NCBI GenBank assembly: GCA_900543215.1 | Contig: UQQR01000010.1 | Coordinates: 1 to 54,026, forward strand | Length of the DNA: 54,026 bases | Source: an uncultured Oscillospiraceae bacterium | Lineage (GTDB): Bacteria; Bacillota; Clostridia; Oscillospirales; Acutalibacteraceae | Direction of reading: 5' to 3' | Part shown: piece by piece, positions 1 to 8,360 of the stretch | Numbering within the stretch: position 1 is the first letter of the stretch | Layout of the letters: every line of letters begins with the position of its first letter | Position numbers and translations under genes: made by a program | The notes under the pieces: generated by a model | Told to the model about the DNA's origin: nothing | The model's input: the letters and a program-made list of their open reading frames with translations, nothing else | Databases searched by the model: none

Positions 1-76
1 AATTATATTCGGTTTTCAGTCTTGTGCCGCCCCAAAGGTAATCCTTCACCGGCGGTTTTAATAATAACGGATACAT
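1..76 (-). CDS. manA: mannose-6-phosphate isomerase, class I (N-terminal fragment)
   Basis: Only the first 25 codons lie in the window; the rest is beyond the left edge. Translation from an ATG at 76 gives a peptide containing KPPVKDYLWGGTRLKTEY. This is the N-terminal signature of short bacterial type I phosphomannose isomerases (KP-x-x-x-E/D-x-x-WGG-x-x-L). The enzyme interconverts mannose-6-phosphate and fructose-6-phosphate in the cytosol with a bound zinc; the metal ligands lie further on and are not visible. The start is supported by GGAGGAG four bases upstream and by a consensus-like promoter at 113-141. Identification rests on a short stretch, but the motif is distinctive. Confidence 0.8.
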   Translation of the reverse strand, partial: MYPLLLKPPVKDYLWGGTRLKTEYN

Positions 77-112
77 ATAACTCCTCCATAACTTACATAA
101 TTGTTATGGAAT

Positions 113-141
113 ATTATAGCATAATATCTTCTCTTATGCAA
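113..141 (-). promoter_or_regulatory. promoter of manA
   Basis: On the minus strand TTGCAT (136-141) and TATAAT (113-118) are separated by 17 nt, about 35 bases upstream of the manA start. It lies in the short gap between the degV stop and manA, so manA can be transcribed independently of degV. Confidence 0.6.
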
Positions 142-150
142 GTAAGCCTA

Positions 151-1011
151 CTATTTATGAATTCCGTCGAAAAAGAGCGCTACGGTTCCGGGACCCACAT
201 GGGCGCCGGTAACAGGCTCGTAGCAAACTGTGATACATTTGCCCTTAAATCCGTGCTTTTTCAGTTCCGAGAGAAGAAAAGCGGCGTCATCCTCCGAATC
301 GGCATGGGCAATGCCGATGGTTTCCTTTTTGTCCTTCGCAAGCTTATCAAAGCTTTCGGCAAGCGTCAAAAGTGCCGCCCTTTTACCCCTTACCTTACCG
401 CATGAGATTATACGGCCGGCGTCGTCGCCCTTTAAAATAGGTTTAATGTTTAAAATAGTTCCGACCACAGCGGTAGCGCCGCTTATGCGGCCGCCTTTTT
501 TAAGATATTTAAGGTCCTCAACCGTGAAAAACTGGCACATATTTCTACGCTTTTCCGAAATACAGCCGACAATATCCTTAAAGGATACTCCGCCCTCGTT
601 CATTTCCGCCGCTTCAAGTACAAGCAAGCCTTCGCCGAGGGAGGCGGCAAGCGTATCTATAACGGCTATGTCTCTTTCGGGGTATTCGCCCTCAAGCTCA
701 GCCGCGGCGGTTTGCGCCGCTTGAGCCGTTCCGCTTATACCGCCGGACATAGCGATATAAATTATATCGTTGCCGCATTTAAGTTCAGACTCAAACGCGT
801 TTAAAAAAGCGGCGGTATTTATCATAGAGGTTTTAACGGGAGTGCCTGAACGCATAGCGTTATAAAAAGCCTTTCCGTCGAAATCCTCGGTTTCCTCCTG
901 TACGCTTTCTACACCGCCGACAGTGAATGTGAGCGGAATTATTTTAATAGAATGCTTTATTATCAATTCGGCAGGAAGATTTGCAGAAGTGTCTGTAAAT
1001 ATTCTTATCAT
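151..1011 (-). CDS. DegV family fatty-acid-binding protein
   Basis: A 286-residue DegV/FakB-type protein, the normal length for the family. These cytosolic proteins hold a fatty acid in a tunnel and, in Firmicutes, present exogenous fatty acids to the kinase FakA. Visible family features are the N-terminal I-x-TDTSANLP strand and loop (residues 4-13), the SGTPVKTSMI segment near 55-63, the GGISGT turn near 90, KKGGRIS near 170, and the C-terminal AHVGPGTVALFF segment whose His and Gly contact the lipid carboxylate in known structures. AAAGGAG lies upstream of the ATG. No fakA is seen nearby, and genomes of this group usually carry several degV paralogues, so the specific lipid cannot be told. 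Confidence 0.9.
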   Translation of the reverse strand: MIRIFTDTSANLPAELIIKHSIKIIPLTFTVGGVESVQEETEDFDGKAFYNAMRSGTPVKTSMINTAAFLNAFESELKCGNDIIYIAMSGGISGTAQAAQTAAAELEGEYPERDIAVIDTLAASLGEGLLVLEAAEMNEGGVSFKDIVGCISEKRRNMCQFFTVEDLKYLKKGGRISGATAVVGTILNIKPILKGDDAGRIISCGKVRGKRAALLTLAESFDKLAKDKKETIGIAHADSEDDAAFLLSELKKHGFKGKCITVCYEPVTGAHVGPGTVALFFDGIHK

Positions 1012-1259
1012 AATATGTTACTCTCCTTTTGGGGACTTTGCGTTTACAAGCATTATCATAACCCTGCGGCTAGATTTTTTCAACCTAACGCAGTATAATG
1101 CCGTTCTACCGGTAAATACAGCGCAGTAGAGAAGCTTTGCACAATCCTACTGTTTGGAGAATTTGCTGTTTTATGCGTAATTGCAGGCAAAGATTAAAAT
1201 GTTTGCTTTAGGTGATAAGCTTTTAGTAATTAAAGTAAACGGAAAATTAACGTTATCCT
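1012..1259. other. intergenic region without recognised gene
   Basis: About 250 bases between degV and the terminator of the next gene. No ORF with a ribosome binding site is seen on either strand. The part next to degV holds its ribosome binding site and presumably its promoter; I could not find a convincing -35/-10 pair. No repeats or structured RNA signature were recognised. Confidence 0.4.
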
Positions 1260-1297
1260 AAAAAAACAGTACACACGGCAAAATGCCGTGTGTACTG
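1260..1297 (-). terminator. intrinsic terminator after the CDP-alcohol phosphatidyltransferase gene
   Basis: A perfect 14-bp inverted repeat (1267-1280 with 1284-1297, loop of 3) is followed on the minus strand by seven consecutive T. It sits 12 bases beyond the stop codon of the gene ending at 1310. Confidence 0.9.
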
Positions 1298-1309
1298 AAG
1301 GCATAAATA

Positions 1310-1858
1310 TCAGTTCTTAATATTGAAAAGTGATTTTTTTGCGGAATTATAGCTTCCCGCGGTCAGGTGTATAAAAAGCTCCTCCAGTGAGGAAAGACCG
1401 CCTATAATACACACCGAATAGCAATAAGCAACGGCAAACGGCGCCCTTAAAAAGTATGGAATAAGAAATACTGCGGCGCCTGTTACCTTATTAAGATATG
1501 TGTGGAGTGAAGCAAATCGGCGGTATTTAACCGCGGCAGTGAAATAAGTACAGAGCCTTAAAAGCAACACAATGCAGACAAGCCACCAAATTTGTTTCGG
1601 CATTTCATCTATGATGCGGCGAAGAAGCTTTGTAAGCGTGACGCCGTAAAACAAAATATCCGCTGCCGAGTCAAGCTTGGCGCCCGTTTCGCTTGCGGTT
1701 CCGGTTTTTCTGGCAACAAATCCGTCCAACACATCGGTAATCCCGGTAAGGGTGTATGTAATATAGAACGGGGTTGAGAGCGGTTTTAAAAACAATAATA
1801 TAACCGTTCCCGCAATTCTAAGGCTTGTGATAAAGTTTGCGCTCATTATTTTTTTCAT
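1310..1858 (-). CDS. CDP-alcohol phosphatidyltransferase family protein
   Basis: A 182-residue integral membrane enzyme that transfers a phosphatidyl group from CDP-diacylglycerol to an alcohol acceptor during phospholipid synthesis. The full catalytic signature DG-x2-AR-x8-G-x3-D-x3-D is present at about residues 45-68 (DGFVARKTG followed by GAKLDSAAD), with the metal-binding aspartates intact. Five to six hydrophobic segments are visible. The acceptor (glycerol phosphate, serine, inositol or other) cannot be read from the motif. The gene is monocistronic, with its own consensus promoter and terminator. Confidence 0.88.
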   Translation of the reverse strand: MKKIMSANFITSLRIAGTVILLFLKPLSTPFYITYTLTGITDVLDGFVARKTGTASETGAKLDSAADILFYGVTLTKLLRRIIDEMPKQIWWLVCIVLLLRLCTYFTAAVKYRRFASLHTYLNKVTGAAVFLIPYFLRAPFAVAYCYSVCIIGGLSSLEELFIHLTAGSYNSAKKSLFNIKN

Positions 1859-1909
1859 TATTCGGAATCCTTTGACACATTGTAATCCGTAGGAAATCTT
1901 GTCCTATAT

Positions 1910-1938
1910 ATTATATATTGTAAAATTTTAACTGTCAA
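1910..1938 (-). promoter_or_regulatory. consensus sigma-A promoter of the phosphatidyltransferase gene
   Basis: Perfect TTGACA (1933-1938) and perfect TATAAT (1910-1915) on the minus strand with a 17-nt spacer, about 50 bases upstream of the start codon. This is one of the strongest-looking promoters in the window. Confidence 0.85.
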
Positions 1939-1992
1939 TGCAATTTTATTCGACAGGTTAGGAGGGTTTGCGGTCAAAGGCACAGAATTGCT

Positions 1993-3396
1993 TTATAAAC
2001 GGGTATTCAAAACCGCCGTTCCCAACTGTTTATAGGTTTTTATAATAATTATCGCTGATATTACGGCTGTAAGGATGTCTGCCGCGGGCATAGAATAAAG
2101 CACGCCGTCAAGTCCGAAAATAGGGGGCAGTAAAAGCGCCAGACCCACGCCGAAAACAATCTCACGCGCCATAGAAAGCAGGGTCGACTGAACTGCTTTT
2201 CCCATAGCCTGTAAAAATATAAAGGTCGCTTTGTTAACGCAGGCTAAAATCAGCATACAAAGGTAAATTCTGAAAGACTTTATCGCAAAATCTGTGTAAT
2301 ACACACTTTCGTTTGCGGCACCGAAAATACCGATTAGAAAATTTGGAAAAAGCTCTGCTGTCAACAAAGCCACCGCTCCGACGCAGGCTTCTGTAATCAA
2401 GAGTCTTGTAAATAGGCTCCTTACCCGTTCCGGTTTTTTGGCGCCCATATTGTATCCTACAATGGGGATACAACCCGCCGCCATTCCGATTACGACAGAA
2501 ATGATAATTTGAAAGAATTTCATTACAATTCCGACTACCGCCATAGGAATCTGTGCATATTGCTCCTTACCGAAAACGGGATCCAAGGCTCCGTATTTAC
2601 GAAGCATATTATTGATTGCCGCCATTGCCGCGACAAGGGAGATCTGAGCCAAAAAACTGCAAAGACCGAGCGATATGGTTCTGCCGACAACTCCGCCGTT
2701 AAGCTTAAAGTCGTTGATACGGAGCTTGACTGTTTTTACCCTGCAAAAATACCAAACCGAAAGCACAGCCGTTGCAATCTGGCCTATTACCGTCGCGACT
2801 GCCGCACCCATCATACCCCATCTGAAAACAAATATGAAAACGGGGTCGAAAATTATGTTGATTACAGCACCGATAAGGGTTGAGAGCATAGCGAATTTAG
2901 GATTTCCGTCCGCACGGATAATCGGATTCATCGCCTGACCGAACATATAAAACGGAACTCCTAATGTGATCCAGAAAAAATATTCCTTTGACAGTTTAAA
3001 GGTTTCGGCATTTACATTTCCGCCGAATGCGGTGAGTATCGGTTCATTAAAAAGCAAATAAAGCGCAGTCAGAATTAAACTTACAAGCACGCAAAGCGTT
3101 ACGGAATTTCCGACACTGCATGAAGCGTCCTTGGTTCTTTTTTCACCTAGCGATATGCTTACAAACGCGCAGCAGCCGTCGCCTAACATAACGGCTATAC
3201 CGAGCGCAATGACCGTAAGCGGAAAAACCACCGTATTTGCCGCATTTCCGTACGAGCCGAGATAATCCGCATTTGCGATAAATATTTGGTCTACGATGTT
3301 ATACAGCGCCCCGACCAAGAGCGATATTATACAGGGTACGGCGTATTTTCCCATAAGCTTGCCGACTTTTTCGGCAGTAAGATATGACTGAGACAT
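1993..3396 (-). CDS. MATE family efflux transporter
   Basis: A 467-residue protein of the MATE drug/sodium antiporter family (NorM/MepA/DinF superfamily), with about 12 transmembrane helices in two related halves. Family features include the early LLVGALYNIVDQIFI helix, FGQAMNPIIRADGNPK near residues 152-167, and a matching second-half segment VGYNMGAKKPERVR. These exporters expel cationic drugs, dyes or metabolites using a Na+ or H+ gradient. The gene is preceded by its own promoter and a hairpin with a T-tract (3423-3458), so expression is probably controlled by transcription attenuation. GGAGG lies before the ATG. The substrate cannot be inferred. Confidence 0.92.
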   Translation of the reverse strand: MSQSYLTAEKVGKLMGKYAVPCIISLLVGALYNIVDQIFIANADYLGSYGNAANTVVFPLTVIALGIAVMLGDGCCAFVSISLGEKRTKDASCSVGNSVTLCVLVSLILTALYLLFNEPILTAFGGNVNAETFKLSKEYFFWITLGVPFYMFGQAMNPIIRADGNPKFAMLSTLIGAVINIIFDPVFIFVFRWGMMGAAVATVIGQIATAVLSVWYFCRVKTVKLRINDFKLNGGVVGRTISLGLCSFLAQISLVAAMAAINNMLRKYGALDPVFGKEQYAQIPMAVVGIVMKFFQIIISVVIGMAAGCIPIVGYNMGAKKPERVRSLFTRLLITEACVGAVALLTAELFPNFLIGIFGAANESVYYTDFAIKSFRIYLCMLILACVNKATFIFLQAMGKAVQSTLLSMAREIVFGVGLALLLPPIFGLDGVLYSMPAADILTAVISAIIIIKTYKQLGTAVLNTRL

Positions 3397-3422
3397 TTTT
3401 AAATTTACCTCCGTAATAAAAC

Positions 3423-3458
3423 AAAAAATGCGTAAGTCCTTAACCGGACTTACGCATT
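3423..3458 (-). promoter_or_regulatory. terminator/attenuator with embedded five-codon leader ORF before the MATE gene
   Basis: Between the MATE promoter and its start codon lies a perfect 13-bp hairpin (3427-3439 with 3446-3458, 6-nt loop) followed by six T on the minus strand, an intrinsic terminator in the leader. A mini-ORF ATG-CGT-AAG-TCC-GGT-TAA (MRKSG) reads from 3457 to 3440: its start codon is in the first arm and its stop codon in the loop. A ribosome on this ORF would cover the 5' arm and prevent terminator folding. The ORF has only a weak ribosome binding site. Reading it as a translation-sensing attenuator is inference; the hairpin, T-run and ORF are directly visible. Confidence 0.7.
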
Positions 3459-3478
3459 TCTGCTACTCGTTGAGGCTT

Positions 3479-3507
3479 ATTATACAACGAAACGGGAAAA
3501 ATTTCAA
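3479..3507 (-). promoter_or_regulatory. promoter of the MATE gene
   Basis: TTGAAA (3502-3507) and TATAAT (3479-3484) on the minus strand with a 17-nt spacer. The predicted transcript starts near 3472, giving a leader of about 75 nt that contains the attenuator hairpin. Confidence 0.75.
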
Positions 3508-3517
3508 ATGTTTTTTT

Positions 3518-3859
3518 TCAGAGTTTTTTTATTATTTCATTGTTTTGCGAGATCAAATGCCCTATTGCGTAGATAAGGAAAAGTGATATTACCGAAAGAA
3601 TAATTCCCACAATAAATACCGCCACCGCAACAACGGCGAATATCTTATCCAGCATAACAAGCACAATGCTTATCGCCGCAAACAAAAGCAAAACAGCTAT
3701 TGCAACTATAAAGGAAATAGCCTTTATTATTTTATCAAGATGCCTAAAAACGCCGTTGCCGTAGTTTTGGGTTATAGCCCTCATACTGCTTTTTGTGTGA
3801 GGAAGAGAAGATGAGCTGATGTCCTCAAAGCCTTGGTCAGTGTAAAAATTGTCATCCAT
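3518..3859 (-). CDS. small two-helix membrane protein of unknown function
   Basis: A 113-residue protein with a polar N-terminal half (about residues 1-45) and two adjacent long hydrophobic segments (about 46-70 and 73-100), followed by a short charged tail. It is probably anchored in the membrane with both ends on the same side. I do not recognise the family. AAAGGAG precedes the ATG, which lies 20 bases after the ileS stop codon, so it may be read through from ileS. No function is proposed. Confidence 0.65.
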   Translation of the reverse strand: MDDNFYTDQGFEDISSSSLPHTKSSMRAITQNYGNGVFRHLDKIIKAISFIVAIAVLLLFAAISIVLVMLDKIFAVVAVAVFIVGIILSVISLFLIYAIGHLISQNNEIIKKL

Positions 3860-3879
3860 TTCGGAAAACTCCTTTCGGT

Positions 3880-6800
3880 TTATACCTTTTTAACACCTAT
3901 GGAAACCTTTTCGCCGTTAATATCCCATTCCTTAACATATCCGTCGGGTTCGGCCGCTGTAAGGGAGTCGGTAAGTGTGTCGCCTGCTATATCGTCCTTT
4001 TTGTTAAGGGCTATTTCGGCTACCTTATCACTGCCGCTTAATGTTACTGATATATGATCCGTTACATTAAATCCGGCTTCCTTACGCATAGTCTGTATTT
4101 TGCTGATAAGCTCGCGTACAAAACCTTCCTCGATAAGCTCCTTGGTAAGCGTGGTGTCTATCGCAACGGTTATACCTCTGTCGCTTACCGTGTAAAATCC
4201 GTCTCTCTGCTCGGTTTCGATAAGCAGATCTTCGGTTTGAAGAATTACCGTACCTGACGGAAGCTCTAAGGTAAGAGAACCGTCGGCGTCCAACTGCTTT
4301 TTCGCTTTGTTGCCGTCTATTTCGGAGAGTGCTGTGCGAATTTCATTTAATTGCTTGCCGAATTTCGGACCTACTGTTTTAAGCTGCGGCTTAAAGCGGT
4401 AGGAAACAAAATCGTCAACCTTGTCGGTGAAGATTACATTTTTGATGTTAAGCTCATCACGAATAATATCAGTATAATACCCGTCGAGCTTGCCGTCAAG
4501 TTTAACATACATTGTGCCAAGAGGCTGTCTGTTCTTAAGCGAGGAACCGTTTCTTGCGGCTCTGCCCAAAACAACTATTTCAAGAACCTTATCCATATTC
4601 TCTTCAAGTGATTTGTCTATCGCACTGCTGTCCACAGTGGGGAAATCGCAGAGATGTATGCTTTCGGGAGCGGTTTTGTCAACGCTTTTGACAAGGTTTT
4701 GATAAATGCTTTCGGTCATAAACGGAATCATCGGAGCGGCGGCCTTTGCGGTTGTTACAAGCGCGGTGTAAAGGGTCATATACGCCGCAATCTTATCTTC
4801 GGGGAGACCCTGTACCCAGTATCTTTCTCTGCCGCGGCGGACATACCAGTTACTCATATCGTCCACAAATTCCTGAAGCGCTCTTGCGGCTTCCGGTATG
4901 CGGTAATCGGCAAGGTTATCGTCGACCGACTGCACCATTGAATTAAGCTTTGATAAAAGCCATTTGTCCATTACCGTGAGCTTGCAGTCTTTAAGCGAAT
5001 ACTTGGTGGGGTCAAATTCGTCAATGTTGGCATAAAGAACATAGAACGCATAGGTGTTCCAAAGCGTACCCATAAATTTGCGCTGACCCTCTGTTACAGC
5101 CTTATCGTGGAAACGGTTGGGGAGCCAGGGAGCGGAGTTTGTGTAGAAATACCAGCGTATTGCATCCGCACCGAATTTTTCAAGAGCCTCGAACGGGTCA
5201 ACGGCGTTGCCCTTGGATTTACTCATTTTCTGACCGTTTTCGTCCTGTACATGGCCTAAAACAATAACATTCTTATACGGTGCTTTATTGAAAATAAGAG
5301 TTGAAATCGCAAGCAGAGAATAGAACCAGCCTCTTGTCTGGTCAACCGCCTCGGAAATAAAGTCGGCAGGGAACTGAGACTCGAAAAGCTCCTTGTTTTC
5401 AAACGGATAATGGTGCTGCGCAAACGGCATTGAGCCGGAGTCGAACCAGCAGTCTATAACCTCGGGTACTCTGTGCATCTGCTTTCCGCAGTGCGGGCAT
5501 TTAATCGTGACCGCATCGATATAAGGACGGTGCAGCTCAATATTGTCGGGGCAGTTATCGGACATTTCCTTTAATTCCTCAATACTGCCGACAGAGTGCA
5601 TATGGCCGCATTCGCACTGCCAGATATTAAGCGGAGTACCCCAATAACGGTTACGGGAGATACCCCAATCCTGGACATTCTTAAGCCAGTCACCGAAACG
5701 GCCCTTTCCTATGCTTTCGGGTATCCAGTTGATGGTGTCGTTATTGCGGATAAGGTCGTCACGAACATCGGTCATCTTTATAAACCAAGACTCGCGCGCA
5801 TAGTATATAAGCGGAGTGTCGCAGCGCCAGCAATAGGGATAGTCGTGCTCGAATTTTGGAGCGTCAAAAAGAAGTCCCTTGTCGTCAAGGTCCTTAAGCA
5901 CCATCGGGTCGGCTTTCTTTACAAATATGCCGGCATACGGAGTTTCCTCGGTAAGATTTCCTTTGCCGTCAACAAACTGAACAAAGGGTAAATCGTAGCG
6001 GCGGCCGACCTTTGCGTCGTCCTCACCGAACGCAGGCGCAATATGAACTATGCCTGTACCGTCTGTCATGGTAACATAGGTATCGCAGGTGATATAATGA
6101 CCCTTTTTGTTTTGCTTTTCGCAAACCGGTTTTACGCAATCGAAAAGCGGCTCATATTCTTTATATTCAAGCTCGCTGCCCTTATATTCTTCTATTATTT
6201 CATAAGCCGGAGTATTTTCCGTCGCAAGCTTGCCCAAAACCTTATCAAGCAGAGCCTTTGCTATATAGTAGGTATAGCCGTCTGCCGCCTTTACCTTGCA
6301 GTAGGTTTCGTCGGGGTTTACGCAGAGCGCAACGTTAGAGGGAAGTGTCCACGGGGTAGTTGTCCAGGCAAGGAAATAGGCGTCCTCGCCCACAACCTTA
6401 AAGCGGACTACCGCACTGCGCTCTTTAACGCTTTTATAGCCCTGAGCCACCTCGTGAGAGGAGAGCGGAGTTCCGCAGCGGGGGCAGTAGGGAACTATCT
6501 TAAAGCCCTTATAAAGAAGACCCTTTTCGTAAATCTTTTTAAGCGCCCACCATTCCGATTCTATAAAATTATTGTCATAGGTGACATAGGGGTTTTCCAT
6601 ATCCGCCCAGAAGCCGACGGTTTTTGAGAAATCCTCCCACATACCCTTGTATTTCCATACGCTTTCCTTGCAGTGCTCTATAAAAGGTTCAAGACCGTAC
6701 TGCTCTATCTGCTCCTTGCCGTCAAGACCCAAAAGCTTCTCAACCTCAAGCTCAACGGGAAGTCCGTGCGTGTCCCATCCTGCTTTACGGGGAACCATAT

Positions 6801-7029
6801 AGCCCTTCATTGTGCGGTAACGGGGAATCATATCCTTTATTACACGGGTCAGAACATGGCCGATGTGCGGCTTGCCGTTTGCGGTCGGAGGACCGTCATA
6901 GAAAACATACGGCTCGCCCTTTGCCTTTGAATCTATACTTTTTTCGAATATTTTTTCGTCTTCCCAGAATTTTTCAACCTTTTTTTCTTCTTCAACGAAG
7001 TTAAGGTTCGGGGATATACTTTTATACAT
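3880..7029 (-). CDS. ileS: isoleucyl-tRNA synthetase (long form)
   Basis: A 1049-residue class I synthetase that charges tRNA-Ile in the cytosol. The HIGH motif is in PPTANGKPHIGHVLTR (residues 47-62) and the KMSKS loop in GQKMSKSKGN in the second half. The WTTTPWTLPSN segment of the editing domain is present, so correction of mis-charged valine is expected. Its length and extended C-terminal domain place it with the long IleRS form common in Clostridia rather than the ~920-residue form. The start is the ATG at 7029, preceded by AAAGGAG; an upstream in-frame extension to 7119 would run through the T-box terminator and is not real. Expression is controlled by the T-box at 7052-7310. Confidence 0.96.
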   Translation of the reverse strand: MYKSISPNLNFVEEEKKVEKFWEDEKIFEKSIDSKAKGEPYVFYDGPPTANGKPHIGHVLTRVIKDMIPRYRTMKGYMVPRKAGWDTHGLPVELEVEKLLGLDGKEQIEQYGLEPFIEHCKESVWKYKGMWEDFSKTVGFWADMENPYVTYDNNFIESEWWALKKIYEKGLLYKGFKIVPYCPRCGTPLSSHEVAQGYKSVKERSAVVRFKVVGEDAYFLAWTTTPWTLPSNVALCVNPDETYCKVKAADGYTYYIAKALLDKVLGKLATENTPAYEIIEEYKGSELEYKEYEPLFDCVKPVCEKQNKKGHYITCDTYVTMTDGTGIVHIAPAFGEDDAKVGRRYDLPFVQFVDGKGNLTEETPYAGIFVKKADPMVLKDLDDKGLLFDAPKFEHDYPYCWRCDTPLIYYARESWFIKMTDVRDDLIRNNDTINWIPESIGKGRFGDWLKNVQDWGISRNRYWGTPLNIWQCECGHMHSVGSIEELKEMSDNCPDNIELHRPYIDAVTIKCPHCGKQMHRVPEVIDCWFDSGSMPFAQHHYPFENKELFESQFPADFISEAVDQTRGWFYSLLAISTLIFNKAPYKNVIVLGHVQDENGQKMSKSKGNAVDPFEALEKFGADAIRWYFYTNSAPWLPNRFHDKAVTEGQRKFMGTLWNTYAFYVLYANIDEFDPTKYSLKDCKLTVMDKWLLSKLNSMVQSVDDNLADYRIPEAARALQEFVDDMSNWYVRRGRERYWVQGLPEDKIAAYMTLYTALVTTAKAAAPMIPFMTESIYQNLVKSVDKTAPESIHLCDFPTVDSSAIDKSLEENMDKVLEIVVLGRAARNGSSLKNRQPLGTMYVKLDGKLDGYYTDIIRDELNIKNVIFTDKVDDFVSYRFKPQLKTVGPKFGKQLNEIRTALSEIDGNKAKKQLDADGSLTLELPSGTVILQTEDLLIETEQRDGFYTVSDRGITVAIDTTLTKELIEEGFVRELISKIQTMRKEAGFNVTDHISVTLSGSDKVAEIALNKKDDIAGDTLTDSLTAAEPDGYVKEWDINGEKVSIGVKKV

Positions 7030-7051
7030 CTTGAATTTACTCCTTTCAAAT

Positions 7052-7310
7052 AAAAAAGCTCCGTCCCATAATAGGACGAAGCGAATAATCTTCTTAAAAC
7101 CACCTATTACGGCAGACAAACATCTGCGTTCCCTTTAACGGGGGAAACCGGAGCGGCTTAATTCGGTAATAAAAGGGTGGTGTCCTTTAGCCCGATTTCG
7201 GCCGTCGGCTCGGGAGTGATACCGGTTTTCGGCGTTTATCGGGCTTGCACCGCCCCCGAATCGCTTGAAAACGCATTTTAAAAACCGCCGTCTCCGTCTA
7301 AGCCTTTAGT
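7052..7310 (-). promoter_or_regulatory. T-box riboswitch controlling ileS
   Basis: Reading the minus strand, a Stem I apical element GGGCGGTGCAAGCCC is followed by a candidate specifier ATC (isoleucine) at 7220-7218 in the context ATCACTCCCGAG. Further on comes a T-box-like AGGTGGT whose TGGT can pair with the ACCA end of uncharged tRNA-Ile. The antiterminator can form between TAATAGG (7103-7109) and CCTATTA (7069-7075). The competing terminator is a 9-bp stem GCTTCGTCC/GGACGGAGC (7058-7082) followed by six T. A weak promoter (TTAAGG-16 nt-TAGAAT) lies at 7317-7344. The T-box core departs from the usual AGGGTGGTACCGCG, but tRNA-end and antiterminator pairing are intact. Confidence 0.85.
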
Positions 7311-7333
7311 AAGAAAATTCTATTTTGTAATTT

Positions 7334-7792
7334 TTATTCCTTAACGGAAGGAATTTGCTGCTTTAATGCGGCGCGTGTCTTTCTAACCTCGCCCAAATTG
7401 GCGGTGAGACCCTCGTCCGCGCGGCGCATAATGTCATCAACGAAATCCTGAGCCGCTTTACGCATTTCACGGCTTTTTTGCTGTGAGGTCGCGATTATTT
7501 CGGCAGCCTTCTGCTGAGCCAGCTTTACGATTTCCTCCTGTGCGGTCATAGCCTTTGCGCGTTCCTCGGCACTGCGGATAATTCCGTCCGCCTCACGCTT
7601 TGCGTTTGTAATAATATCCGCACGGTCGGCAACAATGCCCTTTGCCTGCTTTATCTCCGCCGGAATGTTAAGACGGATATCGTCAACAACGGCACGGAGC
7701 TTTTCGATATCAACTACGGTTTTTCTGCCGGGTATTTTAATACCGCTGTCCAAAACCTCGTCAAACTGTTCAAGTAATTCGTCAAGTGTCAT
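7334..7792 (-). CDS. coiled-coil protein of the coaD neighbourhood (ATPase/DivIVA-like)
   Basis: A 152-residue, highly charged, alanine-rich helical protein with no membrane segment. After a short N-terminal part (LDELLEQFDEVLDSG), residues of about 45-140 form long amphipathic helices resembling the stalk subunit b of ATP synthase or DivIVA-like proteins. Homologues are regularly found next to coaD and rsmD in Clostridia and annotated only as ATPase or hypothetical; no nucleotide-binding motif is visible here. The chosen ATG at 7792 follows GGAGG; a longer frame to 7882 overlaps coaD without a ribosome binding site. Its role is unknown. Confidence 0.75.
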   Translation of the reverse strand: MTLDELLEQFDEVLDSGIKIPGRKTVVDIEKLRAVVDDIRLNIPAEIKQAKGIVADRADIITNAKREADGIIRSAEERAKAMTAQEEIVKLAQQKAAEIIATSQQKSREMRKAAQDFVDDIMRRADEGLTANLGEVRKTRAALKQQIPSVKE

Positions 7793-7868
7793 TTTAAATT
7801 CCTCCGTAAATATTACTGTTTTTAGTACGGCATGACTCGAAACCGTCACGGTTTTGCACGCCGTCTTC

Positions 7869-8360
7869 TTACCTTTTAACACAAATTCTTTTGATTATAT
7901 CCGCCTTTATGGCGTCGGGTACAAAGCTCGAAATATCTCCGCCCATACTCGCTATCTGCTTAACCATACTTGAGCTTAAATACATATTGCGGCTTGCGGT
8001 CGTAAGGAAAAGCGTTTCCACATTCGGGTTAAGCTTTTTATTGGTGAGCGCCATCTGAAACTCATATTCAAAATCAGACATCGCCCTTAATCCTTTTATT
8101 ATGGCGGTTGCGTTTTTGCTTGCGGCATAATCCGCAAGAAGACCGTCATAGTGTTCAACCGTTACATTATTTAGAGTAGGGATACATTTTTTTATCATAT
8201 CCACGCGCTCCTCGGGCGTGAAAGAGCAGTGCTTTGCGCCGTTTGAGGCGACAACCACAATAAGCTTATCAAACATCTTTGCGGCACGGGTGATAATATC
8301 CAAGTGACCGAATGTTACTGGGTCAAAGCTACCCGGGCAGATTGCTATGCGCTCGTTCAT
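7869..8360 (-). CDS. coaD: pantetheine-phosphate adenylyltransferase
   Basis: A 163-residue nucleotidyltransferase for the fourth step of coenzyme A synthesis, joining AMP from ATP to 4'-phosphopantetheine. The nucleotide-binding GSFDPVTFGHLDII (residues 10-23, TxGH motif) and the C-terminal LSSSMVKQIA (equivalent of the ISST-x-R loop) are both present, as is KGLRAMSDFEYEFQMALTN of the hexamer core. Its ATG overlaps the rsmD stop codon by four bases (ATGA), so the two genes are translationally coupled, a widespread arrangement in Firmicutes. Confidence 0.96.
   Translation of the reverse strand: MNERIAICPGSFDPVTFGHLDIITRAAKMFDKLIVVVASNGAKHCSFTPEERVDMIKKCIPTLNNVTVEHYDGLLADYAASKNATAIIKGLRAMSDFEYEFQMALTNKKLNPNVETLFLTTASRNMYLSSSMVKQIASMGGDISSFVPDAIKADIIKRICVKR

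Noticed and set aside
22..405. 127-codon plus-strand frame at the left edge
   Set aside because: It overlaps manA and degV in antisense, has no ribosome binding site and encodes no recognisable protein.
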